Shown here piece by piece: positions 25,077-34,077 of a stretch of 64,000 nt of DNA. The position numbers were made by a program, and so were the translations under genes. The stretch is from HGM04593 sp045591315 (GTDB lineage Bacteria; Bacteroidota; Bacteroidia; Bacteroidales; Bacteroidaceae): the NCBI GenBank assembly GCA_045591315.1, contig JAZNSN010000026.1, positions 1 through 64,000 of the forward strand. The letters are read 5' to 3'. Below the pieces are notes generated by a model, which was not told where the DNA came from, did not search any database, and worked only from the letters and a program-made list of their open reading frames with translations. How positions within the stretch are numbered: the first letter of the stretch is position 1; each line of letters begins with the position of its first letter.

Positions 25077-26405
25077 TTATTGTCTATTTATTGTTTTTGC
25101 ATACTCCTTGATAATCTTTATTGTAGCAGTGTCGCTGTCGAATACCGAATACCACCCCTGCGGCTCATGCGGAGGGTCGCACAGGTAGTCGTCTCCGGCT
25201 TGCCATACGAGGTCACGGGGACGTCCGCTGCCGCCCCAGCCCCAGAAGTTGCAGCCGGCGATAGGGCCGTCTTTCTCAACGCTCTCCTTTACCTGCGAGA
25301 ATATGAACCCGTAGAAGATATCACGGCTGCCGGTAGGTATGTCCGTGCCCGATACATTGCCCTGGCGCGAATATCCGAACTCCTCGATAACCAGCGGCTT
25401 GCCAATCCTTTCAGCCATGGCAATATGCTCTGCAATATATTCTGCGCTGTTTGCACATGCGTTCTCTATTCCGCTGTCGGGGTTCGAGCGCGGAGCCCAG
25501 CCCCAGTTCACAGGCCATATATGTATCGTCAGGTAGTCGATGTTCTTGTCGGCATGTATGCGTTCGCATAGTTCTGCATCAACTTCACAGCCGATATATC
25601 CCTCGCTTCCTGTCGATACCATGTGGTTGCTGTCTATGCTTTTGATTAATGCCGCTGCTTTTGCTATCCACTCGGCGAACAGCTCCTTGTTCTCCTTTGA
25701 GAATGCACGCGGCTCATTGCATAGCTGCCATGCCATAATGGCCGGTTCGTCCTTGTAGAAGCGTCCCGTTATGCTGTTCTTGCGCGATACAATCTGTTTT
25801 ATGTAGCTGTAGTACATCTCAAGTGCCTTGGGCTCACGTGCGAAGTTGGCGCAGTAATCCACGTAGCGATTATATCCGCCGTCTTCGTTTGTGTTGGGCG
25901 AATCGCCGTATCCGCACTCCTTGAGGTAAAAGCCGAATCCTCCGCTCCAGTCCCATGCGTTGTTGAGGTATATGACAGCGTCCATGCCTCTTTTTTCAAG
26001 CTCTGATATGGCGAAGTCCAAGCCTTTGAGAATAGTGTCATTCAACTCTCCGAGTTTGCTTTGCAGATAGGGCTTTGCCGGGTTGGCAAGGTCGCTGCCT
26101 GCATCGGGGCCGGAAAGAATCCTTAGGTTGGTTATTCCTATGCTCTTCAGGTGGTCGAGCTCCTTGCAGAATCTCTCTCTGTTTCCCCCATCGCCTTCCG
26201 ATGCCAGAATGCTGGCATACCATAGGTTCGTGCCGATGTAATTGTAGGGTTTCCCGTTCTTTATGAACTTTGTTCCCTCGGCCTTGATGATGCTTGCACT
26301 CTCTTTCTGCTCGTTTTTCTCCTTGATTCTGCCTTGGCAACCGTTGCATGAAATCATGAATATGCCTGCCATAGCCAAAAGACCTGTCAATCTTATGTTT
26401 TTCAT
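25077..26405 (-). CDS. GH5 beta-mannanase/mannosidase-like lipoprotein
   Basis: A 442-residue glycoside hydrolase of clan GH-A resembling GH5 mannanases. I start at ATG 26405 because it gives a lipoprotein signal (MKNIRLTGLLAMAG, lipobox MISC). An upstream in-frame start at 26489 would bury it. The TIM barrel shows YNYIGTNLWYASILAS, GITNLRILSG, the acid/base Glu in MAWQLCNEPRAF and the nucleophile Glu in KPLVIEEFGYSR. GH5 members cleave beta-mannan or the Man-beta-1,4-GlcNAc core linkage. The GH92 neighbours favour glycoprotein N-glycans. It is the first gene of the operon, so its expression probably sets that of ROK and both GH92 genes. Confidence 0.85.
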   Translation of the reverse strand: MKNIRLTGLLAMAGIFMISCNGCQGRIKEKNEQKESASIIKAEGTKFIKNGKPYNYIGTNLWYASILASEGDGGNRERFCKELDHLKSIGITNLRILSGPDAGSDLANPAKPYLQSKLGELNDTILKGLDFAISELEKRGMDAVIYLNNAWDWSGGFGFYLKECGYGDSPNTNEDGGYNRYVDYCANFAREPKALEMYYSYIKQIVSRKNSITGRFYKDEPAIMAWQLCNEPRAFSKENKELFAEWIAKAAALIKSIDSNHMVSTGSEGYIGCEVDAELCERIHADKNIDYLTIHIWPVNWGWAPRSNPDSGIENACANSAEYIAEHIAMAERIGKPLVIEEFGYSRQGNVSGTDIPTGSRDIFYGFIFSQVKESVEKDGPIAGCNFWGWGGSGRPRDLVWQAGDDYLCDPPHEPQGWYSVFDSDTATIKIIKEYAKTINRQ

Positions 26406-26434
26406 TTTAAATGCTGTATGTTTTGCGGTTAATT

Positions 26435-26443
26435 GCAAATATA
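26435..26443 (-). promoter_or_regulatory. Candidate -7 box of the GH5-ROK-GH92 operon
   Basis: The minus strand reads TATATTTGC, a perfect TAnnTTTGC match, 30 bases upstream of the GH5 start. No TTTG is seen at the usual -33 distance, so an activator may be needed. Beyond it an imperfect inverted repeat AAATATGAAGC/GCTTGAATATTT sits near 26459-26482. The remaining intergenic DNA to 26690 shows nothing else firm apart from an isolated TAAGTTTGC (26552-26560, plus strand). Confidence 0.5.
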
Positions 26444-26699
26444 CGAACAAACGAGCGAGAAATATGAAGCTTGCTTGAATATTTTTCAAAGCGAGTGCAG
26501 AATATATTCGGGATTTATCCTAAATATAGCGAAAGGCGGGCGGAGAATAAATAAGTTTGCTTGTTTTTTCTTGAGCCGCATTCTGTATTCGAATTAACCT
26601 TGAATATGATGAGAACTGTGCAGGTCGGTAATGGGTTTAAACTGATATTCAGTGCTTTTTATTTATAATGTATAAAGTTGTATTTTTTTTGCTTTGTTG

Positions 26700-26730
26700 T
26701 TTGCTTTTGGTGAACAATTTATATCTTTGC
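26700..26730 (+). promoter_or_regulatory. etfBA promoter
   Basis: TTTG (26700-26703) and TATCTTTGC (26722-26730) are separated by 18 bases and match the Bacteroidota -33/-7 pair. Transcription would start near 26735, leaving a leader of about 58 nt. That leader contains a small hairpin, GCGGCA-GTG-TGCCGC (26762-26776), just before the start codon. Confidence 0.7.
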
Positions 26731-26792
26731 AAATTGAATTTGCTGTTATCAGTAACCTTTTGCGGCAGTGTGCCGCAGTAAAGAAAAAGATT

Positions 26793-27665
26793 ATGGAATT
26801 GAATATAATAGTTCTGGCCAAACAGGTCCCCGATACCCGCAATGTGGGCGAACAGGCAATGAATGCCGACGGAACAATAAACCGTGCCGCGTTGCCTGCT
26901 GTATTCAATCCTGAGGATTTGAATGCTCTGGAACAGGCACTGTTGCTTAAGGACAACAACCCCGGAAGCAAGGTGACTGTGCTCACAATGGGTCCTGCAC
27001 GTGCGGCCGACATACTCCGTGAGGCCCTTTATCGCGGTGCCGATGAAGGCGTGCTTCTTACCGACCGTGCATTTGCCGGTGCCGATACTCTGGCCACCTC
27101 CTATGCCCTTTCCACGGCTGTACGCAAGATAGGGAAATTCGATATTGTGCTATGCGGCCGTCAGGCTATAGACGGCGATACGGCCCAGGTGGGCCCTCAG
27201 GTCGCGCAGATGCTCGGATTGCCGCAGGTGACATGTGTCCGCAAGGTGCTTTCTATGAACGATGGTGTTCTTGTGGCCGAGAGAGGAATAGAGAACGGTG
27301 TGGAGGTCGTTAAGGCTTCTCTTCCGTTGCTGCTTACTGTCGAGGGCGCGGCTGCCCCTTGCCGTCCGCGCAATGCATACCGCATGCTGCGTTTCCATAG
27401 GGCTGCGACACCTTCGGAACAGGCTTCCGAGGGTTACAGGTATTCTTCCCAGGCAAAGACCGATGAGGCTCTATGCCTTAAGGAATGGAGTCTTGAGTAT
27501 ATCGGCGGTGATGCATCGCGTTGTGGCCTGTCAGGTTCTCCTACAAAGGTCAAGAAGGTTGAGAATATTGTCTTCAGAGCTAAGGAGAGCAAGAGGTACA
27601 GCTCTTCCGACTGCGACTTGAAGGCTCTGGTTGCAGAGCTTGTTGAAAACCATACAATAGGATAA
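26793..27665 (+). CDS. etfB: Electron transfer flavoprotein beta subunit
   Basis: EtfB forms a heterodimer with EtfA that passes electrons from acyl-CoA dehydrogenases to other carriers. The start at ATG 26793 (MELNIIVLAKQVPDTRN, 290 residues) is the family start. The open frame upstream is leader. Marks are the LAKQVPD N-terminus, DLNALEQALLL, VTVLTMGPARA, the FDIVLCGRQAIDGDTAQVGP nucleotide region and LPLLLTVE. It lies four bases before etfA and is followed by an acyl-CoA dehydrogenase, so substrate dehydrogenase and electron carrier are encoded together. Confidence 0.95.
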   Translation: MELNIIVLAKQVPDTRNVGEQAMNADGTINRAALPAVFNPEDLNALEQALLLKDNNPGSKVTVLTMGPARAADILREALYRGADEGVLLTDRAFAGADTLATSYALSTAVRKIGKFDIVLCGRQAIDGDTAQVGPQVAQMLGLPQVTCVRKVLSMNDGVLVAERGIENGVEVVKASLPLLLTVEGAAAPCRPRNAYRMLRFHRAATPSEQASEGYRYSSQAKTDEALCLKEWSLEYIGGDASRCGLSGSPTKVKKVENIVFRAKESKRYSSSDCDLKALVAELVENHTIG

Positions 27666-27669
27666 TCTC

Positions 27670-28689
27670 ATGGATAATATATTAGTATATTGCGAACTGG
27701 ACGGAACTAGGGTTGTCGATGTAAGTCTCGAACTCTTGAGCGAGGGCCGTCGTCTTGCCGACAAGCTCGGTGTCGGTCTTGAGGCTGTGGCTGCGGGAAA
27801 GAGCCTCTCTTCTGTTCCGGAACAGGTGTTCAAGTATGGAGTAGATAAATTGCATCTCTTTGATGATGAACGCCTTGAGTATTATATGACGCTGCCGCAT
27901 GCATCACTGCTATGCAAACTCGTAAAGGAGAATTCATATCAGATATTCCTGTTGGGTGCAACTGTTGTAGGCCGTGACCTGGCTCCGCGAATAACAGCTG
28001 AACTGCATTGCGGCCTTACAGCCGACTGTACATCTCTTGAAGTAGGGCCTTACGAAGACAAGAAGAACGGAAAGGTTATAGAGAATCTGCTCTATCAGGT
28101 GCGTCCGGCTTTCGGCGGCAATATTGTGGCTACTATAGTCAATCCCTATAACCGTCCGCAGATGGCAACGGTGCGCGAGGGTGTCATGCCACTGTCTGTG
28201 GTAAAGGAAGAGGGATATGCCGGAACCGTTGTGGAACATGCTGTTTCCGACTATCTCTCCGATGCCGATTTTGTCATAGAGATTCTTGAACGCAGGGTAA
28301 AGCCTGCAGAAAACAATCTCAAGAATGCTTCACTGGTCATTGCCGGCGGTTACGGAATGGGCAGCAAAGAGAACTTTGACCAGCTCTACGTACTGGCACA
28401 TCTGCTTCATGGCGAGGTGGGTGCTACACGTGCGGCTATAGACGCCGGTTATGCTACGGCCGACCGCCAGATTGGCTCGACAGGCCTTACGGTGCGTCCG
28501 AAGGTCTATTTTGCTTGCGGAATATCGGGGCAGGTACAGCATGTGTCCGGAATGCAGGAGAGCGGAATAATAATCTCCATAAACAGCGACCCTGACGCCC
28601 CTATAAATGCTATTGCCGACTATGTCATAACCGGCAAGGTAGAGGAGGTCGTGCCTAAACTAATAACTTTTTATCAGCAGAAACAATGA
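27670..28689 (+). CDS. etfA: Electron transfer flavoprotein alpha subunit
   Basis: The FAD-binding partner of EtfB, 339 residues. The N-terminal domain includes LLSEGRRLADKLGVGLEAV. The C-terminal FAD domain has LVIAGGYGMGSKENFDQL, EVGATRAAIDAGYATADRQIG, YFACGISGQVQHVSGMQES and the closing ISINSDPDAPINAIADY. These match the standard EtfA FAD signature. It sits 4 bases after etfB and overlaps the acyl-CoA dehydrogenase start by 4 bases, indicating tight co-expression. Confidence 0.95.
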   Translation: MDNILVYCELDGTRVVDVSLELLSEGRRLADKLGVGLEAVAAGKSLSSVPEQVFKYGVDKLHLFDDERLEYYMTLPHASLLCKLVKENSYQIFLLGATVVGRDLAPRITAELHCGLTADCTSLEVGPYEDKKNGKVIENLLYQVRPAFGGNIVATIVNPYNRPQMATVREGVMPLSVVKEEGYAGTVVEHAVSDYLSDADFVIEILERRVKPAENNLKNASLVIAGGYGMGSKENFDQLYVLAHLLHGEVGATRAAIDAGYATADRQIGSTGLTVRPKVYFACGISGQVQHVSGMQESGIIISINSDPDAPINAIADYVITGKVEEVVPKLITFYQQKQ

Positions 28690-30386
28690 ACTATTATAGC
28701 GAAAACAGAGAGTTGCAGCATTTCCTGAAGCATCCTCTTCTGCAACGCATCGTTGCAATGAAGGAGCGGGATTACAGCCAGGCCGGAGAGTTCGCCTATG
28801 CTCCGATAGACTTCAGCGAGGCAATGGAGAGCTACGAAGAGGTCCTGCAGCTTGTAGGTGAATTGTGTGCCGATGTTGTTGCTCCTAATGCAGCGAGAAT
28901 AGAGGAGGATGGCCCTAAGGTGGTGGACGGGCGCGTTGTCTATGCTCCGGCTACTGAGGAGAACCTCGACTTGTTCAAGAAGGCCGGTCTTATGGGTGTT
29001 TCGCTCCCAAGACGTTTCGGCGGTCTGAACTTTCCTGTTGCCGTGTTCACGATGATGCAGGAACTGGTGTGCCGTGCTGATGCCGGGTTCGGCAATCTCT
29101 GGGGCTTGCAGGATTGTGCGGCTACAATAAACAATTTCGGCAATGACGGGCAGCGTGAACGGTATCTGCCGATGGTCAGTGCCGGTGCGACGATGTCTAT
29201 GGACCTTACGGAGCCCGATGCCGGAAGCGACCTCCAGAGTGCGCGCCTCAAGGCGACGTACAGCGAGGAGGAGGGCTGCTGGTATCTTGACGGAGTAAAA
29301 CGCTTCATAACGAATGGCGACAGTGATATACACCTTGTGCTTGCACGCAGCGAGGAGGGCAGTGTCGATGGCCGAGGTCTTTCGCTCTTCATCTGCGAGA
29401 AGAGTTGCGGCAGAGTGAAGACTCGCCGTATTGAGGATAAGATGGGCATTCACGGTTCTCCTACATGCGAGGTGGTCTTTGACCATGCTCCGGCAGAATT
29501 GTGCGGAAGCCGCAAAATGGGCCTTATAAAGTATGTGATGTCGCTCATGAACGGAGCACGTCTGGGAATAGCTACGCAGAGCGTGGCAATTGCCCAGGCT
29601 GCATATAGCGAGGCTGCAGGCTATTCCCGCTCACGCAAGCAGTTCGGCAAGACTATCATAAGCCTGCCCCCGGTGTATGATATGGTAGGTACCATGAAGG
29701 CGCGTCTTGATGCTGCACGCAGCCTTCTGTACGAGACTGCGCGCAATGTCGATATGAGCTATCAGTTCGCCGACCTTGCAAGGGAGCGTACACTTACCCC
29801 CGAAGAGCGTACCGAATCGAAACTTTTCTCAAAGAAGGCCGATGCTCTCACACCTTTAATAAAAGGCATGGGCAGCGAGATAGCCAATATGAATGCTTAT
29901 GATGCCGTGCAGGTACATGGAGGTTCGGGTTATATGCGTGATTATCTATGCGAACGTTTGTACCGCGATGCACGTATAACATCGATATATGAAGGAACGA
30001 CACAGCTGCAGGTGGTGGCGGCGATAAGATATGCTGCAAGCGGCTACTATAACGAGTTGCTGGAGGAGTATCTGTCAGTTGATGTTCCGGAACAGATTAA
30101 ACCGTTGCACGAACGTATAAGGTTTATGGCCGAGAACTACAGGGCTGCTCTTGAAAGGGTGCAGGCGCTTGAAAGCCAGGAGGCACTTGACTTCCTTGCA
30201 CGCCGTATCTACGAAATGGCTGCATACAGCATTATGGCTTCTTTGCTGATGCGTGATGCTGTTGCCGACGAGGCTCTCTTCTCGGCTTCGCTGCATCGCT
30301 TCGTGGCTGTTGCGGAATCCGTCCTTGCGGCACACACCGCATATATAGGAAATTTTACTATGGAATTGTTAAACCAATATAAATAA
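28686..30386 (+). CDS. Acyl-CoA dehydrogenase
   Basis: A 566-residue FAD-dependent acyl-CoA dehydrogenase, longer than the approximately 380-residue short-chain type. A C-terminal extension of about 150 residues after the catalytic domain is usual for the large Bacteroidota members. The FAD/substrate signature is MSMDLTEPDAGSDLQSA, the middle domain has GVKRFITNGD, and the quinone/FAD-binding ARLGIATQSVAIAQAAYSEA follows. The IYEGTTQLQVVAAIR segment holds the position of the catalytic Glu. It partners with EtfBA encoded immediately upstream (4-base overlap). The acyl substrate is unknown. slyD follows after one base. Confidence 0.92.
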   Translation: MNYYSENRELQHFLKHPLLQRIVAMKERDYSQAGEFAYAPIDFSEAMESYEEVLQLVGELCADVVAPNAARIEEDGPKVVDGRVVYAPATEENLDLFKKAGLMGVSLPRRFGGLNFPVAVFTMMQELVCRADAGFGNLWGLQDCAATINNFGNDGQRERYLPMVSAGATMSMDLTEPDAGSDLQSARLKATYSEEEGCWYLDGVKRFITNGDSDIHLVLARSEEGSVDGRGLSLFICEKSCGRVKTRRIEDKMGIHGSPTCEVVFDHAPAELCGSRKMGLIKYVMSLMNGARLGIATQSVAIAQAAYSEAAGYSRSRKQFGKTIISLPPVYDMVGTMKARLDAARSLLYETARNVDMSYQFADLARERTLTPEERTESKLFSKKADALTPLIKGMGSEIANMNAYDAVQVHGGSGYMRDYLCERLYRDARITSIYEGTTQLQVVAAIRYAASGYYNELLEEYLSVDVPEQIKPLHERIRFMAENYRAALERVQALESQEALDFLARRIYEMAAYSIMASLLMRDAVADEALFSASLHRFVAVAESVLAAHTAYIGNFTMELLNQYK

Positions 30387-30387
30387 A

Positions 30388-30963
30388 ATGGAAATTACAA
30401 ACAAATACATGCGTGTGGCATATACATTGCTGTCGCATCGTGACGGAGAGTGTGAAGAGGTTGAAAAGACAACACGTGAACAGCCTTTCGGCTTCCTAAC
30501 AGGCGTAGGCTATACACTCGATGCATTCGAAGAGAATCTTAAGGAACTCAAGAAAGGTGACAAGTTCGACTTTACAATCCCTTCGGCCGATGCATACGGA
30601 GAATATGACCCCGACCATGTGCAGGATTTTGACCGTGAGGTCTTTACAATCGACGGCAAGTTCGATTCGGCACATATCTTTGCCGGCAATGTCGTTGAGA
30701 TGATGCGTGCCGACGGTTCGCCTATTCTAGGCACAGTAAAGGACGTTACTCCTCTTAAGGTGACGATGGATTTCAATCACCCCCTGGCCGGATGCGACTT
30801 GCAGTTTGTAGGCAGCGTGGTGGAATCGCGTCAGGCAACAGATGCTGAACTCAAGAAGTTCTACGACTCATTGAAGGCTTCCTGCAGCTGCGGAGGCGGA
30901 TGCAGCGGATGCAATAGCGGAAGCTGCGGCGACGGCGGTTGCGAAGGTGGCTGCTGTCATTAA
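30388..30963 (+). CDS. slyD: SlyD-type FKBP peptidyl-prolyl isomerase
   Basis: A 191-residue cytoplasmic proline isomerase and metallochaperone. The FKBP domain is split by an insert-in-flap chaperone domain (about 70-130), as in SlyD: GFLTGVGYTLDAFEENLKEL, then FDFTIPSADAYGEYDPDHVQ, then MDFNHPLAGCDLQFVG. The tail from residue 166 holds eight cysteines and a final histidine in 26 residues, a metal-binding tail like the one that delivers nickel in E. coli. It begins one base after the acyl-CoA dehydrogenase stop, so it is part of the etf operon by position. A functional link is not obvious. Confidence 0.92.
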   Translation: MEITNKYMRVAYTLLSHRDGECEEVEKTTREQPFGFLTGVGYTLDAFEENLKELKKGDKFDFTIPSADAYGEYDPDHVQDFDREVFTIDGKFDSAHIFAGNVVEMMRADGSPILGTVKDVTPLKVTMDFNHPLAGCDLQFVGSVVESRQATDAELKKFYDSLKASCSCGGGCSGCNSGSCGDGGCEGGCCH

Positions 30964-30979
30964 CATATAAATAGGTATC

Positions 30980-32053
30980 ATGAACAGTATAGGTCAGTTG
31001 TTGCGTCTTACGACATTCGGTGAGTCGCACGGAATAGCGATAGGCGGAGTGTTAGATGGCTTCCCTGCCGGAATAGTCATCGACGAAGATTTTGTCCGTG
31101 CAGAGATGCGCCGCCGTCGTCCGGGGCAGAGTGCCATAACCACACAGCGCAATGAACAGGACGAGGTGCAATTTCTCTCCGGTATCTTCGAGGGGCGTTC
31201 TACAGGTACTCCGATAGCGTTCATGATTGCCAATAGCAATAGCCGCAGCAACGACTACGGAAATTTGCGAGAGGCATACCGCCCTTCACATGCCGATTAT
31301 GTCTATGACTGCAAGTACGGAATACGCGACCATCGCGGAGGAGGCCGTTCTTCGGCACGTGAGACTGCTGTAAGAGTGTGCGCAGGAGCATTGGCCAAGC
31401 TGGCATTAAGGCAGCTCGGAATAAGCGTGCAGGCATATACGTCACAGGTAGGCGAGATTGGATTGGAGGATAATTATACAGCCTATGACCTCTCTCTTGT
31501 CGAGAATAATGCAGTAAGGTGTCCCGATGCCGTCAAGGCTGCTGAAATGGAAAAGCTTATACTTGATGTGAAACGCCAAGGGGATACAGTGGGCGGTGTC
31601 GTCACTTGTGTAGCCAAGGGTGTTCCGGCGGGGCTGGGAGAACCGTTGTATGACAAGCTTTCGGCTTCGCTGGCCGGAGCTATGCTCTCAATCAATGCTG
31701 TCAAGGGCTTTGAATACGGCAACGGTTTTGCAGCAGCTGCAGGACGGGGTTCCGAGCAGAATGACATATTCTTCAACAATGGCGGAAAGATAGCAACAAG
31801 GAGCAATAACAGCGGCGGAATACAGGGCGGCATCTCAAACGGCAATGATATATATTTCCGTGTTGCGTTCAAGCCTGTAGCAACTGTTTTGAAGGAGCAG
31901 CCGACAGTTACAAAGGAGGGCGAAGATACATTGCTTCAGGCGCGCGGAAGGCACGACCCGTGTGTAGTCCCGCGTGCAGTCCCGGTCGTTGAGGCCATGA
32001 CCGCTTTGGTACTGCTCGACCATTATATGCTTGACAGGGCAAAGAGATTTTGA
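30980..32053 (+). CDS. aroC: Chorismate synthase
   Basis: AroC converts 5-enolpyruvylshikimate 3-phosphate to chorismate using reduced FMN, the last step of the shikimate pathway. The 357-residue protein has all three family signatures: GESHGIAIGGVLDGFPAGI, the FMN-binding YGIRDHRGGGRSSARETAVR, and GGIQGGISNGNDIYFRVAF. It follows slyD by 16 bases and probably shares its transcript. No other aro gene is in the window. Confidence 0.97.
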   Translation: MNSIGQLLRLTTFGESHGIAIGGVLDGFPAGIVIDEDFVRAEMRRRRPGQSAITTQRNEQDEVQFLSGIFEGRSTGTPIAFMIANSNSRSNDYGNLREAYRPSHADYVYDCKYGIRDHRGGGRSSARETAVRVCAGALAKLALRQLGISVQAYTSQVGEIGLEDNYTAYDLSLVENNAVRCPDAVKAAEMEKLILDVKRQGDTVGGVVTCVAKGVPAGLGEPLYDKLSASLAGAMLSINAVKGFEYGNGFAAAAGRGSEQNDIFFNNGGKIATRSNNSGGIQGGISNGNDIYFRVAFKPVATVLKEQPTVTKEGEDTLLQARGRHDPCVVPRAVPVVEAMTALVLLDHYMLDRAKRF

Positions 32054-32112
32054 TTATACAGCCTGCGTTGTGCAGGAACTGATTGGCGCATTGCCATATA
32101 GCACAGACCATT

Positions 32113-34056
32113 ATGAATAAAACCACCAAAAAACAACCTGCCGGGCCTATGGACTCCGGCAATGCGAAAGCTGTAGGCAACAGCTTCGTTGTAAAGTACG
32201 GGGCATTTATTGCGGCTCTCTTCTTTCTTGTAGAGTGGGGGATGCTGGCGATATATGACTCTTCGACACTGGAGCGCATAGAGCATCTTTCGACATTCTT
32301 CTTTGACGGGATATATTTCAAGGAGATGATGTCTGCACCGGCCGGTTTCCTTTCGTATATAGGCAGCTTCCTTGTGCAGTTCTTTTACTATCCGGTATTG
32401 GGAGCAGCTATTTACGTTGCACTTCTCTATCTGGCCTATTGCCTTACAATCATAGCGTTTGATATCCCTAAGCATCTGCATCTTGTAGCTTTGGTGCCGG
32501 TGATACTTCTGCTGGCAACGAACACCCAGCTCGGTTACTGGATATTCTACCTGAAGATGCCCGGCTACTATTTCATGGCATTGCTTGCGGTTATATTCTC
32601 CCTGCTGGCGATGATTGCTGTCAAAAGGCTCTCCCCGGTATTGAGAATTGTGTTTGTCGTTATATGGGTCTTTGCCGGTTATCCGCTTATGGGAGTATAT
32701 GCTCTGGCCTCGGCATTGCTGATAGGAATATATGTCGTTTGCAAACGGGAGAATATGCCGCTTTCGGCACTTGCTCTTGTTGCAGCAGTTACATCGGTCT
32801 ATTTTGCACCTAAGATATATTACAATTATTATACGACGGTACCCATTGAGCATCTCTACTTCGCAGGTGTGCCATGCGTGCAGTGGCGTGACGTGATGGT
32901 TGCCAAGGTGGAACATCTGACTTCGTCATATTGGCATGACATAATCACATATTGGATTCCGTTCTTCGTGCTTGCTGTCTTTTATGCTGCGGCATCGGTT
33001 CTGGCATCATTAAGGCCTAAGCTCTGCATTAAAGAGAAGAGTGCTTCTGTTCTATCTCTATTGGCCGCACTTCTGTTCTTGACTCTTCTTCACTGTTTCT
33101 ATTGGTTCAATGACAATAATTACCGTATAGAAAACAAACAGAACAAAGCTATGTGGGAACAGGATTGGCGCAAGGTTGCCGATTATGCCAGAGATGCAAC
33201 CGTTCCTACCCGTCAGGTTGTAATGAACAAGAATATTGCCTTGTTGAAGATGGGATTGTTGGGCTCTGAGATATTCTCTTATCCTGATGGCAGCAGTGAT
33301 ATACTTGCTCCGATGGCCGTGCACCTTACCCAAACAGGAGGCATGATGGCGTATTTCCAGTACGGCAAGCTTAATTTCTGTTATCGCTGGTGTGTGGAGA
33401 ATGCAGTCGAGTATGGCTGGAGAGTAGAGTATCTCAAGCATGCCGTGCGTTCAATGATTCTTTCGGGAGAGTACAGAATAGCGCAAAGATATATCGGCAT
33501 ACTTAAAAAGACCCTTTTTCATTCTTCGTGGGCCGAAGAGATGGAAAAGTTCATAAAGAATCCGGAACTTATAAAAAAGGAAAGTGAATTCGCGCTTCCT
33601 CTGGACCTTTCATGTTATCCCGACGGCCTTGAGGTTGACGACTCCTTTGTTGAGATGTATCTTATGAACGGTTTCAAGAATATATATCCCGAAGCTTCGG
33701 CAAACTATCTGGAAATGGCTCTTGCTCTTTCCATGACACGCAAGGATTCAAAAAGTTTCTGGTACATATTCAACGAGTATTTGAGTAAAGTCAACCCAAA
33801 GAATATGCCACGCCACTTTCAAGAAGCCTTCCTCTTGTTCTATAATCTCGACAAGGGACAGAACGTGCAGGTAAACAAGGAGTTTTTCGACAGGTTCATT
33901 TCCAAACAATCAAGCCGCAGGTTTGATGCCTTTATAAAGAAAACGACCCAATATAAGGGAATGAAAGAGGCTGATATGGCAAAGTATTTCAAGGAGGAGT
34001 ACGGAGATACATATTTCTATTTCTACTTCTTTGTACGCAAGATAAGAACTAATTGA
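32113..34056 (+). CDS. Multi-pass membrane protein (DUF6057-like)
   Basis: A 647-residue protein of unknown function resembling a Bacteroidales family I recall as DUF6057. I start at ATG 32113 (MNKTTKKQPAG). The frame is open upstream from 32083. The N-terminal half has about nine to ten hydrophobic helices between residues 30 and 345, for example YGAFIAALFFLVEWGMLAIY and GYYFMALLAVIFSLLAMIAV. The C-terminal half is soluble and helical, with alternating motifs (CVENAVEYGWRVEYLKHAVR, EYRIAQRYIGILKKTLF) resembling tetratricopeptide-type repeats. The next gene, 21 bases on, encodes a CXXCH-bearing lipoprotein, so the two may form a membrane complex. Function not assigned. Confidence 0.6.
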   Translation: MNKTTKKQPAGPMDSGNAKAVGNSFVVKYGAFIAALFFLVEWGMLAIYDSSTLERIEHLSTFFFDGIYFKEMMSAPAGFLSYIGSFLVQFFYYPVLGAAIYVALLYLAYCLTIIAFDIPKHLHLVALVPVILLLATNTQLGYWIFYLKMPGYYFMALLAVIFSLLAMIAVKRLSPVLRIVFVVIWVFAGYPLMGVYALASALLIGIYVVCKRENMPLSALALVAAVTSVYFAPKIYYNYYTTVPIEHLYFAGVPCVQWRDVMVAKVEHLTSSYWHDIITYWIPFFVLAVFYAAASVLASLRPKLCIKEKSASVLSLLAALLFLTLLHCFYWFNDNNYRIENKQNKAMWEQDWRKVADYARDATVPTRQVVMNKNIALLKMGLLGSEIFSYPDGSSDILAPMAVHLTQTGGMMAYFQYGKLNFCYRWCVENAVEYGWRVEYLKHAVRSMILSGEYRIAQRYIGILKKTLFHSSWAEEMEKFIKNPELIKKESEFALPLDLSCYPDGLEVDDSFVEMYLMNGFKNIYPEASANYLEMALALSMTRKDSKSFWYIFNEYLSKVNPKNMPRHFQEAFLLFYNLDKGQNVQVNKEFFDRFISKQSSRRFDAFIKKTTQYKGMKEADMAKYFKEEYGDTYFYFYFFVRKIRTN

Positions 34057-34077
34057 TAACAAAACGTTTGATTCGAG

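Noticed and set aside
26406..26690. A remnant mobile element between the GH5 gene and etfB
   Set aside because: Only an imperfect inverted repeat and an isolated promoter-like box were found. No transposase fragment or flanking duplication supports it.
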